DNA from: a virus
Virus record (IMG/VR): IMGVR_UViG_3300035666_000192
Span: 1-21,095 of that record
Reading direction: 5' to 3' (one strand)
DNA: 21,095 nt
Positions 20,946-21,095 of this stretch are shown here, in pieces (position 1 is the first letter of the stretch; each line of letters begins with the position of its first letter). Both the position numbers and the translations under genes were made by a program. The notes under the pieces were generated by a model. The model had not been told where the DNA came from and ran no database searches. It was given only the letters and a program-made list of their open reading frames with translations.

Positions 20946-21095
20946 CTAATTATTAAAAACCGCAGACACTTTGAGAATATTTTGATTCAACAATTGAGCT
21001 AACAGATTCTCGTCATTAAATTGCTGTGTTACTGCCTGCAAAATATCCGATTCAGAAATCGGATTTAATTTATCTCCAATATTAATAGAAAGCGC
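20946..21095 (-). CDS. 3' end of minus-strand gene cut by window edge
   Basis: A minus-strand frame is open from the right edge to a TAG at 20946-20948 and gives 49 residues (ALSINIGDKLNPISESDILQ, then AVTQQFNDENLLAQLLNQ and KVSAVFNN). It ends 19 bases before the ATG of the 76-aa gene. Gln/Asn-rich helical sequence at a C-terminus fits a tail or fiber protein, but no family is recognised. Presumably it belongs to the same minus-strand operon as the LamG genes. Confidence 0.55.
   Translation of the reverse strand, partial: ALSINIGDKLNPISESDILQAVTQQFNDENLLAQLLNQNILKVSAVFNN

Overview
This window looks like about 21 kb of a tailed cyanophage genome, or of a prophage or phage contig. It is AT-rich and densely packed: most genes are on the plus strand, and many overlap or abut by a few bases. 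No gene-free stretch exceeds about 300 bases. The cyanobacterial host is inferred mainly from an NblA (phycobilisome-degradation) homologue at 12544-12747. Supporting hints are a cyanobacterial-type N-terminal domain on the GH19 endolysin, a DUF6464-like Cys-rich membrane protein and a DUF7352-like protein. The host genus cannot be fixed from this sequence. Phage nblA genes are known from freshwater bloom-former phages such as Microcystis Ma-LMM01 and Planktothrix PaV-LD. No terminase, tape measure, integrase, DNA polymerase, tRNA or CRISPR array was found here.

Layout. (1) 1-2382: end of a tail module (a lambda L / BR0599-like minor tail protein, cut by the window edge), then a membrane-anchored coiled-coil protein and a GH19 endolysin, probably a lysis pair. 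(2) 2387-2761: one small unknown gene with its own promoter and its own intrinsic terminator, a moron-like unit. (3) 2783-11060: head module with portal, beta-class DNA methyltransferase, small acidic/coiled-coil proteins, a Cys-rich minor head protein, a putative prohead protease, an HK97-type major capsid protein with a fused coiled-coil scaffold region, a Zn-finger-like protein, a putative head-tail adaptor, a RusA-type resolvase and a two-TM protein. A single minus-strand gene (11057-11491) closes the module and converges on it.

(4) 11537-19703: a second plus-strand operon. It begins at a near-consensus sigma70-type promoter whose sequence is strikingly similar to the promoter of the moron-like unit. 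It starts with several small unknown genes including a ribbon-helix-helix protein. Next come nblA and then a nucleotide-synthesis block: an unusual thymidylate synthase fused to an MtrA-like N-terminal and a DUF4346-like C-terminal domain, class I ribonucleotide reductase alpha (nrdA), two small genes, and ribonucleotide reductase beta (nrdB). Together these would dismantle the host antenna for amino acids and turn host nucleotides into dNTPs for phage replication. A winged-helix-like gene in this block is bracketed by near-perfect copies of the end of the thymidylate synthase gene, which suggests a later insertion.

(5) 19666-21095, minus strand, converging on nrdB: a cluster of LamG/concanavalin-like genes. 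One complete copy has markedly higher GC than its surroundings and sits between two short, AT-rich, partial relatives. A further gene is cut by the window end. This resembles an adsorption or tail-decoration locus with cassette turnover.
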